Below, piece by piece: positions 18,612-28,014 of a DNA stretch of 64,000 nucleotides. Position 1 is the first letter of the stretch; the number at the start of each line of letters is the position of its first letter. The translations under genes were made by a program, and so were the position numbers. The notes below the pieces were generated by a model. It was not told the DNA's origin and did not search any database. It saw nothing but the letters and a program-made list of their open reading frames with translations. The stretch is from Nannocystis bainbridge (GTDB lineage Bacteria; Myxococcota_A; Polyangia; Nannocystales; Nannocystaceae). The stretch covers positions 3,932,001 to 3,996,000 of the forward strand of contig NZ_JAQNDL010000001.1 in assembly GCF_028368995.1 (NCBI RefSeq), in the 5' to 3' direction.

Positions 18612-21600
18612 TCAGGAGCGCTCGGAGCCCGATCGCGGTGCCACGTGGGCCTCGGGGGTCACCCGCTGCTCGCGGCGCAGCGTCATCTTGAGGATCGCCG
18701 GCAGCAGGAACATCGTCATCAGCGTCGAAGCGCCGATGCCGAACACCACCGTCGTCGCCAGCGGACGCTGCACCTCGGAGCCGGCGCCGGTGGCCAGGGC
18801 CATCGGCAGGAAGCCCAGCGCCGCGACCGCGCCGGTGGTCAGCACCGCGCGCATCGTGTGCACGGCACCCTTGACCAGCGCCTTGTCGAACGGATGGCCC
18901 TCGTCGATCGCGTGGCGCACGTCGTTCGCCATCACCACCCCGTTGAGCACCGCCACGCCGGCGAGGGCGATGAAGCCGACCGCCGCCGGGATGCTGAACG
19001 CCATGTCGCGGATGATGAGGCCGACGAACCCGCCGATCAGCGCGAACGGCACGATCGCGAACACCGCCGTCGCGTAGCGGATGTCGCCGAAGTTCCAGAG
19101 CAGCATGCCGAAGATCAGCATCAGGCAGATCGGCACGACCACCGCGAGGCGCTTCGACGCGCGCTCGAAGTTCTCGAACTGACCCGACCACTCGATCTTG
19201 TAGCCCGGCGTGATCTGGACCTTCTCGTCGACCGCCGCCTGCGCGTCCGTCACCCACGACAGCAGGTCGCGGCCGCGCAGGTTGACCTCGACGCGGACCA
19301 CGCGGACCCGGTTCTTGCGCCGGATCTGCGCCGGGCCCTCCGCCTCCTCGATCGTCGCCACCTCCGACAGCGGCACGCGGTGGCCGTCGATCGTCTCGAT
19401 GAACAGGTCGCCGAGCGCCTCCGGCACCGGCGCGCGCGGCGGGATCAGCAGCCGCGCGTCGAACCGGCGGATGCCCTCGTAGACCAGGCCGAAGGTCTTG
19501 CCGACCCGCGCGGTCTCGATCGCCAGCAGCGCGTCCTGCATGCTGACGCCGTAGCGGGCCAGGCGGGCCCGGTCCGGCCGCACGGTCAGCTCGGGCATGC
19601 CGAGCACCTGCTCGACGCGGAGGTCGCCGGTGCCTTCGATCGGCCGGATCGCGTCGGCGATCTGGTCGGCGATGTTCTTGAGCTCGAGCAGCTCGTTGCC
19701 GGCGACCACGATCTGGATGTCGGCGCGTGAGCCGGTGATGATCTCGTTGTTGCGGTCCTCGATCGGCTGCGACACCGCGACGAAGGTGCCGGGCACCTGC
19801 GACTCGATGTCGTTCTTGAGGATCACGCTGAGCTCGTCGAGGTCGTGCGCCGTCGACCACTCCTCCTTCGGCAGCAGCGGGATCGTGATCTCGGTCCGGT
19901 CCTTGCCGACCGGCTCGATCGCCACCTCGGCGCGGCCGGTCATCGTCAGCGTCTTCTGGATCTCCGGGTACTGCAGCAGGATCTTCTGCGTCTGATAGTC
20001 GAGGCGCTTGGCCTCCTCGAGGTTGATCGACGGCGGCCGGCGGATGCTGACCACCAGGTCGCCCTCGTCGATGCGCGGCACGAAGTCGGCGCCCTTCTCC
20101 TTGAAGATGTAGCCGGAGATCAGCAGCGCCGCGGCGGCCCCGAGGATCAGCGGCCAGCGCAGGCGGATCGCGTGCGGCACCGCCCGCTTGTAGCCGCGCG
20201 CGATCGGGTTGAGCCAGGTCGCGCCCTCCTTCTTCAGCGGCGGCACGAACAGGGCCAGCAGCGCCGGCAGGAACACCACCGAGTAGACCAGCGCGCCGAA
20301 CAGCGCGAACGCCATCGTCGTCGCCATCGGCTTGAACAGCCGGCCCTCGACCCCTTCGAGGCTGAGCAGCGGGATGTACACCAGCATGATGATGGCCACC
20401 GCGAACGCGACCGGTCGCATCACCACCCCGATGCTGTTCGTGTAGGCCTGCGCCCGCTCCTCGCGGGACATCTGCTGGCCGACATAGGTCGCGATCAGCG
20501 CCTCGAGCACGACGATCGGGCCGTCCACGAGGAACCCGAAGTCGATCGCGCCGAGCGACATCAGGTCACCGGCGATCCCGACCCAGTGCATGCCGAACAG
20601 CGCCACCGACATCGACGCCGGGATGCCGAGCACGCACACGAGCGCGCCGCGGACCGTGCCGAGGAACAGCACCAGGACGATGAACACCACCCCCGCGCCC
20701 TCGGCGAGGTTCTTCAGCACCGTCGCCAGCGTGCGCTCGACGAAGTTCGCGCGGTCGTAGACCGCCTCGATGACCACGCCGGCCGGCAGGTCGGCCTGGA
20801 TCTCCGCCACCCGGTCCTTGACCGCGTAGATGACGTCGCGGCTGTTCGAGCCCAGCAGCATCATGATGATGCCCGCGACCGCCTCGTCCTCGCCGTTGAA
20901 GGTGACGACGCCGTGGCGCAGGGCCGAGCCGTCGCGCACCTCGGCGATGTGGCGGACCAGCACCGGCTGGCCCTCCGAGACCTTGAGGACCACGTTGCCG
21001 ATGTCCTCGATGCTCGTGAACGTGCCGACCGCGCGCAGCGTGAAGCTCTCGGCGGTGCGGTCGATGTAGCCGCCGGACACGATCGCGTTCGAGCCGACCA
21101 GCGTCTCGGACAGCTCGCGGATCGTCAGCCCGTAGGCCGCCAGCCGGTCGGGCTGCACGATCACCTGGTACTGCTTGAGGTCGCCGCCGATCGAGTTGAC
21201 CTCGATGACCCCCGGCACCCCGCGCAGGCGCGGCACGATCTCCCACTCGAGCATCGTCCGCAGCTGCTTGCGCGTGTGGACCGGCGAGCGGACCACGAAC
21301 TGGAAGATCTCGCCGAGGCCGGTCGACAGCGGGGCCAGGATCGGCGTCTGGATCGTCGCCGGCAGGTCGCCTTTGGCCTGCAGCATGCGCTCGAACACCA
21401 GCTGGCGCGCGAACCACGGGTCGGTGCCGTCGCGGAAGACCACCGTGATCGACGAGATGTCGGCGCGGGAGATCGATCGCAGCTCGTCGAGCCCGGGCAC
21501 GCCGTTGAGGGCGTTCTCCATCGGGAAGGTGACGTTGCGCTCGACCTCGAGGGCCGACATGCCGGGGGCCTCGGTGATGACCGTGACCTGGATCGTCGAG

Positions 21601-21725
21601 ATGTCGGGCAGCGCGTCGATCGGCAGGCTCTTGGCCGCGATCGCGCCGGCCACCAGCAACGCGGCGAGCAGGCCCGCCATCAAGAAGCGCAGGCGAATGG
21701 AAATATCGATGAGTGCGCCCAGCAT
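18612..21725 (-). CDS. heavy-metal efflux RND pump (CusA/CzcA family)
   Basis: Inner-membrane proton-driven transporter of a tripartite metal exporter. The 1037-residue length and layout (TM1, large periplasmic loop, TM2-6, second loop, TM8-12) are standard. The TM4 proton relay is intact in GAIDFGFLVDGPIVVLEAL (two Asp and a Glu at the CzcA D402/D408/E415 positions). Other HME-RND marks are LPDISTIQVTVITEAPGMS, PMENALNGVPGL and the C-terminal MANDVRHAI and TTGAVAALGFLPMAL. Whether Cu/Ag or Zn/Co/Cd is pumped cannot be decided here. It lies 20 bp downstream of the adaptor gene, probably one operon. Confidence 0.94.
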   Translation of the reverse strand: MLGALIDISIRLRFLMAGLLAALLVAGAIAAKSLPIDALPDISTIQVTVITEAPGMSALEVERNVTFPMENALNGVPGLDELRSISRADISSITVVFRDGTDPWFARQLVFERMLQAKGDLPATIQTPILAPLSTGLGEIFQFVVRSPVHTRKQLRTMLEWEIVPRLRGVPGVIEVNSIGGDLKQYQVIVQPDRLAAYGLTIRELSETLVGSNAIVSGGYIDRTAESFTLRAVGTFTSIEDIGNVVLKVSEGQPVLVRHIAEVRDGSALRHGVVTFNGEDEAVAGIIMMLLGSNSRDVIYAVKDRVAEIQADLPAGVVIEAVYDRANFVERTLATVLKNLAEGAGVVFIVLVLFLGTVRGALVCVLGIPASMSVALFGMHWVGIAGDLMSLGAIDFGFLVDGPIVVLEALIATYVGQQMSREERAQAYTNSIGVVMRPVAFAVAIIMLVYIPLLSLEGVEGRLFKPMATTMAFALFGALVYSVVFLPALLALFVPPLKKEGATWLNPIARGYKRAVPHAIRLRWPLILGAAAALLISGYIFKEKGADFVPRIDEGDLVVSIRRPPSINLEEAKRLDYQTQKILLQYPEIQKTLTMTGRAEVAIEPVGKDRTEITIPLLPKEEWSTAHDLDELSVILKNDIESQVPGTFVAVSQPIEDRNNEIITGSRADIQIVVAGNELLELKNIADQIADAIRPIEGTGDLRVEQVLGMPELTVRPDRARLARYGVSMQDALLAIETARVGKTFGLVYEGIRRFDARLLIPPRAPVPEALGDLFIETIDGHRVPLSEVATIEEAEGPAQIRRKNRVRVVRVEVNLRGRDLLSWVTDAQAAVDEKVQITPGYKIEWSGQFENFERASKRLAVVVPICLMLIFGMLLWNFGDIRYATAVFAIVPFALIGGFVGLIIRDMAFSIPAAVGFIALAGVAVLNGVVMANDVRHAIDEGHPFDKALVKGAVHTMRAVLTTGAVAALGFLPMALATGAGSEVQRPLATTVVFGIGASTLMTMFLLPAILKMTLRREQRVTPEAHVAPRSGSERS

Positions 21726-21749
21726 GGGGATCGTCTCCTGGGCGCGCGG

Positions 21750-22946
21750 CTAGCGGAACAGCTCGGACTTGAGGGCGAACACTCCCTCGGTGATGATGCG
21801 CTCGCCCGGCTCGAGACCCTTCTTGATCTCGACCAGGTCGGGCCCCTGCGCGCCGATCTCGACGGTGCGCGGCATGACCTGGCGCTCCCCGACCTCGACG
21901 AACACGGTCGGCTTGCCGTCGACCTGCACCATCGCCTTGCGCGGGATCGCCAGCGCCTGCTTGCGCGCCGCGCCCGGCCGGATCCTCGCGTTGACCGCCT
22001 GGCCGACGCGCAGCTTGCCGGCCTCGTTCGGGACCACCACGCGCACCTCGGCGCTGCGGGTCACCGGGTCGAGCACCGTGCTGACGAACGTCACGGTGCC
22101 CGTCAGCACCTCGTCGGGCGTCACCTGCGACGAGATCTCGACCGAGTCACCGACGCGGATGTTGATGACCTCGCCCTCGAACACGCTGAGGCGCACCCAC
22201 AGCGTGCTGCGGTCGGCGATCGTGAAGGCCGTGTAGCTCGGCTCGACCGCCTGGCCGCGGAACACTCGCACGCGGACCACGTCGCCCTCGATCGGCGAGG
22301 TCAGCGACATCACCCCGAGCGACGCGCTGCTCGACGACCCGCCGCCGAGCGCCTGGACCCGCTGCTTGGCCGCGCGCAGCTCGGCGCTGGCGACCGACAC
22401 CTCGGCGCTGGCCAGGTCGGCCGCGCGCTGCGAGGCGATGCCCTCTTGCAGCAGCCGCCGCTTGCGCTCCTTGTCGCGCTCGGCCAGCTCCGCCTTGGCC
22501 ACCACCGCCGAGATCTCGGCCTGGGCCTTGCCGAGCTCCGCGCTGTCGAGCGTCGCCAGGACGTCGCCGGTCTCGACCTTCGTGCCCTCGATGACCTTGA
22601 CCTCTTTGACGCGCCCCGAGATGCGCGAGCCGACCTCGGCGATGCGCAGCTCGTCGAACTCGAGCACGCCGGTCACGTGGACCACCGGCGACACCTCCAT
22701 CATCTCGACCGTGCCGCTCTGCAGCGCCGCCTTCTCGGCGAACACCTCCGGCAGCTTGATCACGCCGTCCTCGAAGTACGGCAGCTCGGGCGGCTTGGTC
22801 GCCGCGTCGGCCTCGGCCGCCTCGCCATGGTTGCAGCCGAGCGGCGTGGCGACCGCGAACACGAACATGAGCACGAAGCAGCGTCGCGCGTGGTCGAGGA
22901 GGATCAGCCAGCGCGAGGCTCGACCGGGGGCAGAGGAATTGCTCAT
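21750..22946 (-). CDS. efflux RND periplasmic adaptor (CusB/CzcB-type MFP)
   Basis: 398-residue membrane-fusion protein linking the RND pump to the outer-membrane channel. It has an N-terminal hydrophobic segment ending in TPLGCNHGE (lipobox-like), a barrel-sandwich first half (VGSRISGRVKEVKVIEGTKV), an alpha-hairpin with a clear coiled coil (about 150-215; AELAERDKERKRRLLQEGIA), a second lipoyl half (SLTSPIEGDVVRVRVFRGQAV) and the beta-barrel and membrane-proximal domains. No His-rich metal-binding N-terminus like CzcB. Start at ATG 22946, with an in-frame GTG one codon upstream. Divergent from the TolC-type gene. Confidence 0.9.
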   Translation of the reverse strand: MSNSSAPGRASRWLILLDHARRCFVLMFVFAVATPLGCNHGEAAEADAATKPPELPYFEDGVIKLPEVFAEKAALQSGTVEMMEVSPVVHVTGVLEFDELRIAEVGSRISGRVKEVKVIEGTKVETGDVLATLDSAELGKAQAEISAVVAKAELAERDKERKRRLLQEGIASQRAADLASAEVSVASAELRAAKQRVQALGGGSSSSASLGVMSLTSPIEGDVVRVRVFRGQAVEPSYTAFTIADRSTLWVRLSVFEGEVINIRVGDSVEISSQVTPDEVLTGTVTFVSTVLDPVTRSAEVRVVVPNEAGKLRVGQAVNARIRPGAARKQALAIPRKAMVQVDGKPTVFVEVGERQVMPRTVEIGAQGPDLVEIKKGLEPGERIITEGVFALKSELFR

Positions 22947-23236
22947 CACGACACGTCCTGGGAGACCTGGAATCCGCGCGCCACACCCGGGCCCGAACGT
23001 GGCGCAGGGCCCGGCGGGACGAGGACGAATCTCGCCCGAAAAGGGCCCTGGGATGGTGTTTCGAACACTATTGCTTACATTACGGAGCCTTCATGTCAAG
23101 GATTCCCCCGCTCCCAAAGCACTTCACACGTGCCGAAACTCTCGGGCCGAACAAGGATCTTGGCAACGCCAGACCCCGCGTGTAAGAGTCCGCGGGCTTG
23201 ACAGCGCGCGACGAACCCGTCCGCACTCCGATTCGC
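22947..23236. promoter_or_regulatory. divergent regulatory gap of the metal-efflux genes
   Basis: About 290 bp between adaptor and TolC-type genes, with an unusually AT-rich island at 23050-23100. TTGACA occurs on minus (23099 down to 23094) and on plus (23198-23203). A MerR-type long spacer is possible, but I found no convincing dyad, so the metal regulator is not identified and none is encoded nearby. Confidence 0.35.
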
Positions 23237-24691
23237 ATGCCACGACGCACAGCCTTCTTCGTCCGGACCTCGTCGATGTTCACGCTGGCCGTGGCCGTGA
23301 CCGCAGCGTCGCTCGCCCCCGCGGCCGGAGCCGCGCCCGCCCCCGCCCCCGCGCGCAAGACCGGCGACCCGCCGGCACCGCTGCTCGCGCCGGCGCCCGA
23401 GCCGAGCCAGTCGATCCCCGAACCCGTCGTCGCCGGGGCCCAGGTGCTGCCGCTCGACGCCATCCTCAAGCACGCCGAAGAGAACGCGATGCCGGTCCGC
23501 GCCGCGCGCACGCGGCTCGAGCTCGGCGACGCCGCGATCACCGGCGCCAAGCCGCTGCTGATCGACAACCCGCAGCTGTACCTCGGCATGGGCGCGCGCA
23601 TGAACCCCGCGTACACGGACGACACGCAGTTCGAGCTGCAGGCCACGCTGCAGCAGCCGATCGAGATCGGCCGCGAACGCAGCCTCCGCATCAAGGCGGG
23701 CCGCGAGTACCGCGAGTTCCTCGACAAGGAGCTGGCGCAGGTCCGCTGGACCACCCACGCGCAGGTCCACTACGCCTACAACACGGCGCTGATCGCCAAG
23801 GAGCGCGCCCGCACCGCCTCGCGCACGCAGCAGTTCGCCGAGCGCCTCCTCGACATCGCCAGCCGGCGCCAGCAGGCCGGTGAGATCTCGCGCCTGCGCG
23901 TGCGCGTGGCCGAGGGTGAGCTGGCGCGCGCCCGCCAGAGCAAGCTGGCCGCGGACCTCAACTTCCGCCTGGCGTGCATCCACCTGGCCGAGATGGCCGG
24001 CTGGCCTTCGGGACAGCTCATCGCCCCGGCCGGCGAGCTCGGCGACCCGATCAAGGTCCGCGACCCCGAGGACCTGATCGCCAACGTGCAGAAAGAGCAC
24101 CCCGCGCTCAAGACCCGGGAGGCGCAGGTCGAGCTCGGCGAGGCCCGCGCCAAGTCGGCCAAGCGCGACCGCCTGCCCGAGCCGTGGGTCGGCGTCTACG
24201 TCGGCCGCGAGCGCGAGCCGGGCCTGATGGAGAACATGCCGGCCTCGCGGATCGTGCTCGGCATGATCACGATCCCGCTGCCATTCTTCAAACGCAACCA
24301 GCTGGCGCGGGCCCAGACCCGAGCCGAGCTGAGCGTCGCCAACACCGAGCTCGAGGTCACGCGCTACCAGCTGGCGATGAACGCCCGCCGGGCGGTCGAC
24401 GCCATCAACACCGCGGCCGAGCGCGTGCGCACCTACTCGCGCGAGGTCGTGCCGCGCTTCGAGGAGAACCTGCAGCTGCTGCAGCGGGCCTTCGAGCTCG
24501 GCGAGGTCGACATCATCGAGGTGTTCGTCGCCCGCGAGAATTTCTTGCGGATCCAGACCGAGGCGCTCGACGCCTACGGCACCTACTTCGACGCCATGTA
24601 CACGCTCGAGACGATCATCGGCTCGGAGGTGAGCACCCTCGTCTCGCCCGGCCCGACTCGCTCGAGCGCCCCGCCCGCGACCCTCCGCTGA
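23237..24691 (+). CDS. TolC-family outer-membrane efflux protein (CusC/CzcC type)
   Basis: 484-residue outer-membrane channel partner for the divergent RND pump. A signal peptide (SSMFTLAVAVTAASLAPAAGA) is followed by a Pro-rich linker and two repeated TolC-like helical halves (about 85-270 and 290-460); typical segments are PLLIDNPQLYLGMGARM, ELQATLQQPIEIGRERSLRI and FKRNQLARAQTRAELSVANT. No lipobox Cys is evident. ATG 23237 is chosen; an in-frame TTG at 23198 is possible. A repeat copy inside the gene (24000-24017) encodes GWPSGQL. The TGA stop is the first triplet of the 43-bp repeat array. Confidence 0.88.
   Translation: MPRRTAFFVRTSSMFTLAVAVTAASLAPAAGAAPAPAPARKTGDPPAPLLAPAPEPSQSIPEPVVAGAQVLPLDAILKHAEENAMPVRAARTRLELGDAAITGAKPLLIDNPQLYLGMGARMNPAYTDDTQFELQATLQQPIEIGRERSLRIKAGREYREFLDKELAQVRWTTHAQVHYAYNTALIAKERARTASRTQQFAERLLDIASRRQQAGEISRLRVRVAEGELARARQSKLAADLNFRLACIHLAEMAGWPSGQLIAPAGELGDPIKVRDPEDLIANVQKEHPALKTREAQVELGEARAKSAKRDRLPEPWVGVYVGREREPGLMENMPASRIVLGMITIPLPFFKRNQLARAQTRAELSVANTELEVTRYQLAMNARRAVDAINTAAERVRTYSREVVPRFEENLQLLQRAFELGEVDIIEVFVARENFLRIQTEALDAYGTYFDAMYTLETIIGSEVSTLVSPGPTRSSAPPATLR
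24000..24017. repeat. 14-bp-register repeat copy inside the TolC-type gene
   Basis: GCTGGCC-TTCG-GGACAGC, a 7-bp-armed hairpin with a TTCG loop (one G-T pair). It is read in frame as AGWPSGQL in the loop between the two TolC halves. Confidence 0.55.
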
Positions 24692-24880
24692 CCTGTCCCT
24701 CGGGACAGTCGATGGACTTCGCCTGTTCCGCTGACCTGTCCCTCGAGACAGTCGCTGGACTTCGCCTGGTCCACTGACCTGTCCCACGGGACAGTCTCTG
24801 GACTTCACCTCGTCCGTTGACCTGTCCCTCGGGACAGGCAGGGAGATCTCCCCCGCGGGACCTGTCCTCGCGGACAGCTA
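24689..24880. repeat. 43-bp tandem array spanning two convergent stop codons
   Basis: Three 43-bp units start at 24689, 24732 and 24775. A fourth, diverged one starts at 24818 and a last hairpin lies at 24862-24877. Each full unit starts TGACCTGTCC, continues with a hairpin (CCTGTCCCTCGGGACAG) and a second dyad (TGGACTTCGCC then a TCC end). The first TGA is the TolC-type stop and the array ends in the TAG of the DUF72 gene (24878-24880), so it fills the convergent gap exactly. A bidirectional 3'-end role is likely. Confidence 0.85.
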
Positions 24881-25906
24881 ACCGCGCAGCTCGGCGATGC
24901 GCTGGGCCAGCCTGGCGATCGTCCGCGGCGACGAGCCCTCGGCCTTGTTGTTGACGATCACGTAGACCGGCAGGTCGAGGTCGGCCTCGACGCACACGCG
25001 GGCCAGCTCATCGCGGTTGCCGGGGTCCTCGTCGACCAGGTGGTCGAATGGGTCGTAGCGGGCCTCGGCGCGCTCGTAGTTCATGCTCGGGTGCAGCATC
25101 CAGCGGCACACCAGCGCCGGCGCCTGGCCCTGGTTGACGCGCGACCGCTGGGTCCGGGCCGGCGGCATGCTCGGGTAGACGTTGATGCAGTGGCACGCGC
25201 CGAACTCGGCCAGCGCGGCGGCGTAGGCGCCGGTCATCAGCTCGCGGTTGCGCAGCTCGATCGCGTAGAGCGGCCCGCGGGGCAGCCCGTCGAGGAAATA
25301 GCGCAGGCGGTCGACCAGCCAGCGCGGCCCGCCGAGCGCCCCGAAGTCCTGCGGCGCGAACTGGAACAGCAGCGGCCCCAGCGTCTCGCCGAGGCCCTCG
25401 ACCGCCGGCGCGACCACGAATTCGCTGGCGTACACCGGGTCGAGGAAGCGCTCGTTGGGCTGGCCGCGGACCTTGCCGTAGCGCTGGTGCCTCGGCCACA
25501 CCGCCGTCGTGCAGGCCTCGTGGGCCTTGACCAGGAAGCGGAACTCGGCCGGCACCGCCGCCGCGTAGGCCGCGTACTCGTCGGTCCGCGGCGGCGCGTA
25601 GTACGAGCGGTCGATGCCCACCGCGCGCATCAGCGGGTGGCGCGCGTACGCGGCCAGACCCTCGCGGGCGAGCCGCTGCTGGCTGTGCGGCAGGTCGTAA
25701 ACGAGCCCCGACCAGCCCGGGTAGGCCCACGAAGATGTCCCGAAGTGCAGGTTCTTCGGCAGCCGCTCGGCCAGCGCCTCCAGCTCGGCCGGGGCCGCGG
25801 CCGGCAAGATCGGCAGCGGCGTCTTCTTGTTGCCGCCGCCACGGCCGAGGCCGCCGGGGGTCGGGTCCTGCGAGGGATCGGCGAAGAGGTCGAGCTGAGG
25901 AGCCAT
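24878..25906 (-). CDS. DUF72 (YecE-like) TIM-barrel protein
   Basis: 342 residues. The DUF72 hallmark FGTSSWAYPGWSGLVYD sits near residue 80, followed by IDRSYYAPP, FRFLVKAHEACT, LGPLLFQFAPQDF, IELRNRELM and a late VYVIVNNKAEGSSPRTI. The biochemical role of the family is unknown. An N-terminal Gly/Pro-rich extension (about 50 residues, LFADPSQDPTPGG) precedes the barrel. Start at ATG 25906; a TATCCT box (25921-25926 on minus) ends 14 nt upstream. It converges on the TolC-type gene through the repeat array. Confidence 0.88.
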   Translation of the reverse strand: MAPQLDLFADPSQDPTPGGLGRGGGNKKTPLPILPAAAPAELEALAERLPKNLHFGTSSWAYPGWSGLVYDLPHSQQRLAREGLAAYARHPLMRAVGIDRSYYAPPRTDEYAAYAAAVPAEFRFLVKAHEACTTAVWPRHQRYGKVRGQPNERFLDPVYASEFVVAPAVEGLGETLGPLLFQFAPQDFGALGGPRWLVDRLRYFLDGLPRGPLYAIELRNRELMTGAYAAALAEFGACHCINVYPSMPPARTQRSRVNQGQAPALVCRWMLHPSMNYERAEARYDPFDHLVDEDPGNRDELARVCVEADLDLPVYVIVNNKAEGSSPRTIARLAQRIAELRG

Positions 25907-25959
25907 GCGCGCTTTTGCGCAGGATAGCCCCAGCTGCCCGCCCGCGCAAGCGCAGCCGA

Positions 25960-25991
25960 CCTGCCCCAAAGGGCATGTCCCTCGGGACCGG
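25960..25991. repeat. intergenic 14-bp-register repeat, 2-3 units
   Basis: CCTG 25960, CATG 25974 and CCGG 25988 are each 14 bp apart, ending 6 bp from the minus-strand stop at 25998. Confidence 0.65.
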
Positions 25992-25997
25992 CGGCTC

Positions 25998-26627
25998 TCA
26001 GCCCCGGCGGAACACCAGTGAGAAATTGTTGGCCGGCATCGCCACCAGCTCGGTCGCCTGCAACCCGTGGGTCGCCGCCGCCGCGCGCACGACGGCCTCG
26101 TCGCGCACGCCCCAGGCCGGGTCGCGGGCCCGCAGGTCGTCGTCGAAGGCCGCGTTGCTCGGCGCGGTGTGCTGGCCGCCGCGCTTGAACGGCCCGTACA
26201 AGAAGAGCAGCCCGCCCGCAGGCAGCACTCGCCCGGCCCCGGCCATCAGCGCCTCGCAGGCGGACCACGGGGCGATGTGGATCATGTTGATGCACACGAT
26301 CGCCTCGGCCGCCTCGACGGGCCACGGCCACGCGCCGACGTCGAGCCGCAGCGGCGCGCGCAGGTTGGGGGTCCCCTCGCTGATGACGCGCGCGGCGATC
26401 GACGCCAGCGCCCCGGGGTCGACGTCGGTCGGTTGCCACGAGACCCCAGGGAACGCGGCCGCGAAGCTCACCGCGTGCTCTCCGGTGCCGCTGGCGATTT
26501 CGAGCACGCGACCCTCCGCAGGCAGGACCCGTGCCAACACCTCTGCGATCGCCCCGCGATTGCGGAGCGCCGCCGGTGACGAGCGCACTTGAGACTGCTG
26601 CGGAGGCGGTGGATCGTGAGGCTGCAT
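25998..26627 (-). CDS. DUF938-family SAM-dependent methyltransferase-like protein
   Basis: 209 residues. A class I methyltransferase Rossmann pattern is visible: VLEIASGTGEHAVSFAAAFP (motif I), WQPTDVDPGALASI (acidic loop), then VCINMIHIAPWSACEALMAG and LPAGGLLFLYGPFKRGG, which is the DUF938 signature region. The C-terminal PANNFSLVFRR is also typical. The family lacks a firm substrate. Start ATG 26627; TACGAT (26635-26640 on minus) ends 7 nt before it. A repeat element lies just downstream of the stop. Confidence 0.85.
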   Translation of the reverse strand: MQPHDPPPPQQSQVRSSPAALRNRGAIAEVLARVLPAEGRVLEIASGTGEHAVSFAAAFPGVSWQPTDVDPGALASIAARVISEGTPNLRAPLRLDVGAWPWPVEAAEAIVCINMIHIAPWSACEALMAGAGRVLPAGGLLFLYGPFKRGGQHTAPSNAAFDDDLRARDPAWGVRDEAVVRAAAATHGLQATELVAMPANNFSLVFRRG

Positions 26628-26774
26628 CACCGCGATCGTAGCCTGAGTTGCCAGCCTCGTGGCTTTGCCGATTTGCGAGCTTCACTGGCCCGCGTTCGCG
26701 TACGCGGAGCGTGAGTCGGGGACCGGAGCGCGGTTCGGCGCTGGGCGCGAGGCGGCATGCTATGGTCCTCGACG

Positions 26775-27716
26775 ATGAGGCCCGGCTCCCGGCTCCTGGT
26801 GCTGCTCGCGGCGACGATCGGCGTCGTCTCGGGCTGCCTGGTCGAGCTCGACCCGCCGGCCGACTGCGGCGACGGCTTCATCGACGTGCTCGCCCAGGAG
26901 GACTGCGAGCCGTCCCTGCCCGACAGCTACGCCGACCGCTGCGCCGAGCTCGACCGCGTCGCCAGCCCGGCCGCCTGCGACCCCAAGACCTGCCGCTTCG
27001 CCGCCAGCGGCTGCCTCGCCTGCGGCAACGGCGTGCTCGACCCCGGCGAGGAGTGTGACCCCGAGGACATGTCCGAACCGACATGTCCCGGAGAAGGGGT
27101 AGCGACCTGCCGCGACAACTGCACCGTCGACCGCTCGGCCTGCTCGGCCTGCGGCAACGGCGTGCTCGACGTCGACGAGGAATGCGACTTCGCCCTCGAC
27201 CTCGACGACCTGGCCCTGACGATCGCCTGCGCGGAGCTCGACTCGCCGGGCGGCATCTCCCGCCGCTACGGCTCGGGCGAGTCGACCCGCTGCACCAGCA
27301 AGTGCGAGTGGGACCGCTCGCGCTGCTCCTACTGCCAGAACGACAAGCTCGAGGGCGACGAGGTCGACGGCCTCTACGTCGACTTCGAGCAGACCATCCA
27401 GCCGCCGCCCGAGGTCTGCGACAACCAGCACGCCGACCCCGAGGCCCTGGTGGCTCATTGCCAGTCGGCCTGCGGCAGCAGCTACCGCGTCGAGTGCCAG
27501 TTCTCCTGCGCCACCGACTGTCTGGAGTTCGAGAACGTGGGCGTGCCGACCGAAGAGCTCGGCTGCTGCACCGCCCGCAAAGAGACCTGCCCCTACGACC
27601 CGCAGACCGGCGAACTGATGCCCGGCCGCAGCCACTGCTGCCGCAAGCTCACCCATCCGGACGAGAATCCCTGCGAGCCGACCGGCTTCCCAAACCTCAT
27701 CTACACGTGCCGCTGA
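26775..27716 (+). CDS. cysteine-rich lipoprotein with Myxo-type CGNG repeats, copy 1
   Basis: 313 residues. A signal ends in the lipobox-like GVVSGC, so it is predicted as a lipoprotein. Two CGNGVLDPGEECD-type repeats (about 85-145) and many later paired Cys (CSYCQNDKLEGDE, CQSACGSSYRVECQFSCATDC, GCCTARKETCPYD) indicate a disulfide-rich surface protein. It is a clear paralogue of the gene at 28015. A repeat insertion (27068-27095) encodes EDMSEPTCP between a Cys repeat and the next disulfide. TATGGT (26761-26766) ends 8 nt before ATG 26775. Function unknown. Confidence 0.78.
   Translation: MRPGSRLLVLLAATIGVVSGCLVELDPPADCGDGFIDVLAQEDCEPSLPDSYADRCAELDRVASPAACDPKTCRFAASGCLACGNGVLDPGEECDPEDMSEPTCPGEGVATCRDNCTVDRSACSACGNGVLDVDEECDFALDLDDLALTIACAELDSPGGISRRYGSGESTRCTSKCEWDRSRCSYCQNDKLEGDEVDGLYVDFEQTIQPPPEVCDNQHADPEALVAHCQSACGSSYRVECQFSCATDCLEFENVGVPTEELGCCTARKETCPYDPQTGELMPGRSHCCRKLTHPDENPCEPTGFPNLIYTCR
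27068..27095. repeat. 14-bp-register repeat, 2 units, embedded in Cys-rich lipoprotein 1
   Basis: CATG at 27068 and 27082; the core reads GGACATGTCCGAACCGACAT. It encodes DMSEPTCP, in frame. The paralogue has the same insertion at the same protein position. Confidence 0.7.
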
Positions 27717-28014
27717 TCGCAGAGGGCACGCCGCCGCTGAACCCGGCGACCACCGGCGCGGAGCGGGCAGCGAGCTCGGGCGCCGTATGGCCGCCTGGCA
27801 TGCCTCGTGTCGCCTCGCGCGCGCGGCGCGAAGCCTCGCTCCAGAGCGGCGATCTCGCGCCTCCGGCAGCGCAGCGAACGGCCCGCGTGCGCCCTCCCCG
27901 GTTCCGCGGCCTCATGGCCTGGTGACCGGGCGCGAGCGCCTGACCGCCGCCTCGGCCCTGGCCGGGCTCTGCGGCGCACGCGGCCGGTTTGCCGCGTGTG
28001 CTACCTTGAAGTCG

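Noticed and set aside
20469..20486. Extra 14-bp-spaced CAT matches inside the RND gene
   Set aside because: The arms are not complementary and the codons belong to conserved RND sequence; probably chance.
19845..23201. 1118-codon plus-strand frame opposite the RND and adaptor genes
   Set aside because: Composition is Arg/Asp/His/Leu-rich shadow sequence, and both minus-strand genes under it have complete family motifs.
24689..24880. CRISPR-like direct repeats
   Set aside because: The 43-bp units are contiguous copies without unique spacers, are internally palindromic, and no cas gene is near.
25734..25751. GATGTCCCGAAGTGCAGG in the DUF72 gene as a repeat copy
   Set aside because: It lies in the conserved FGTSSW motif, so the residues are explained by the protein family and the palindrome is poor.
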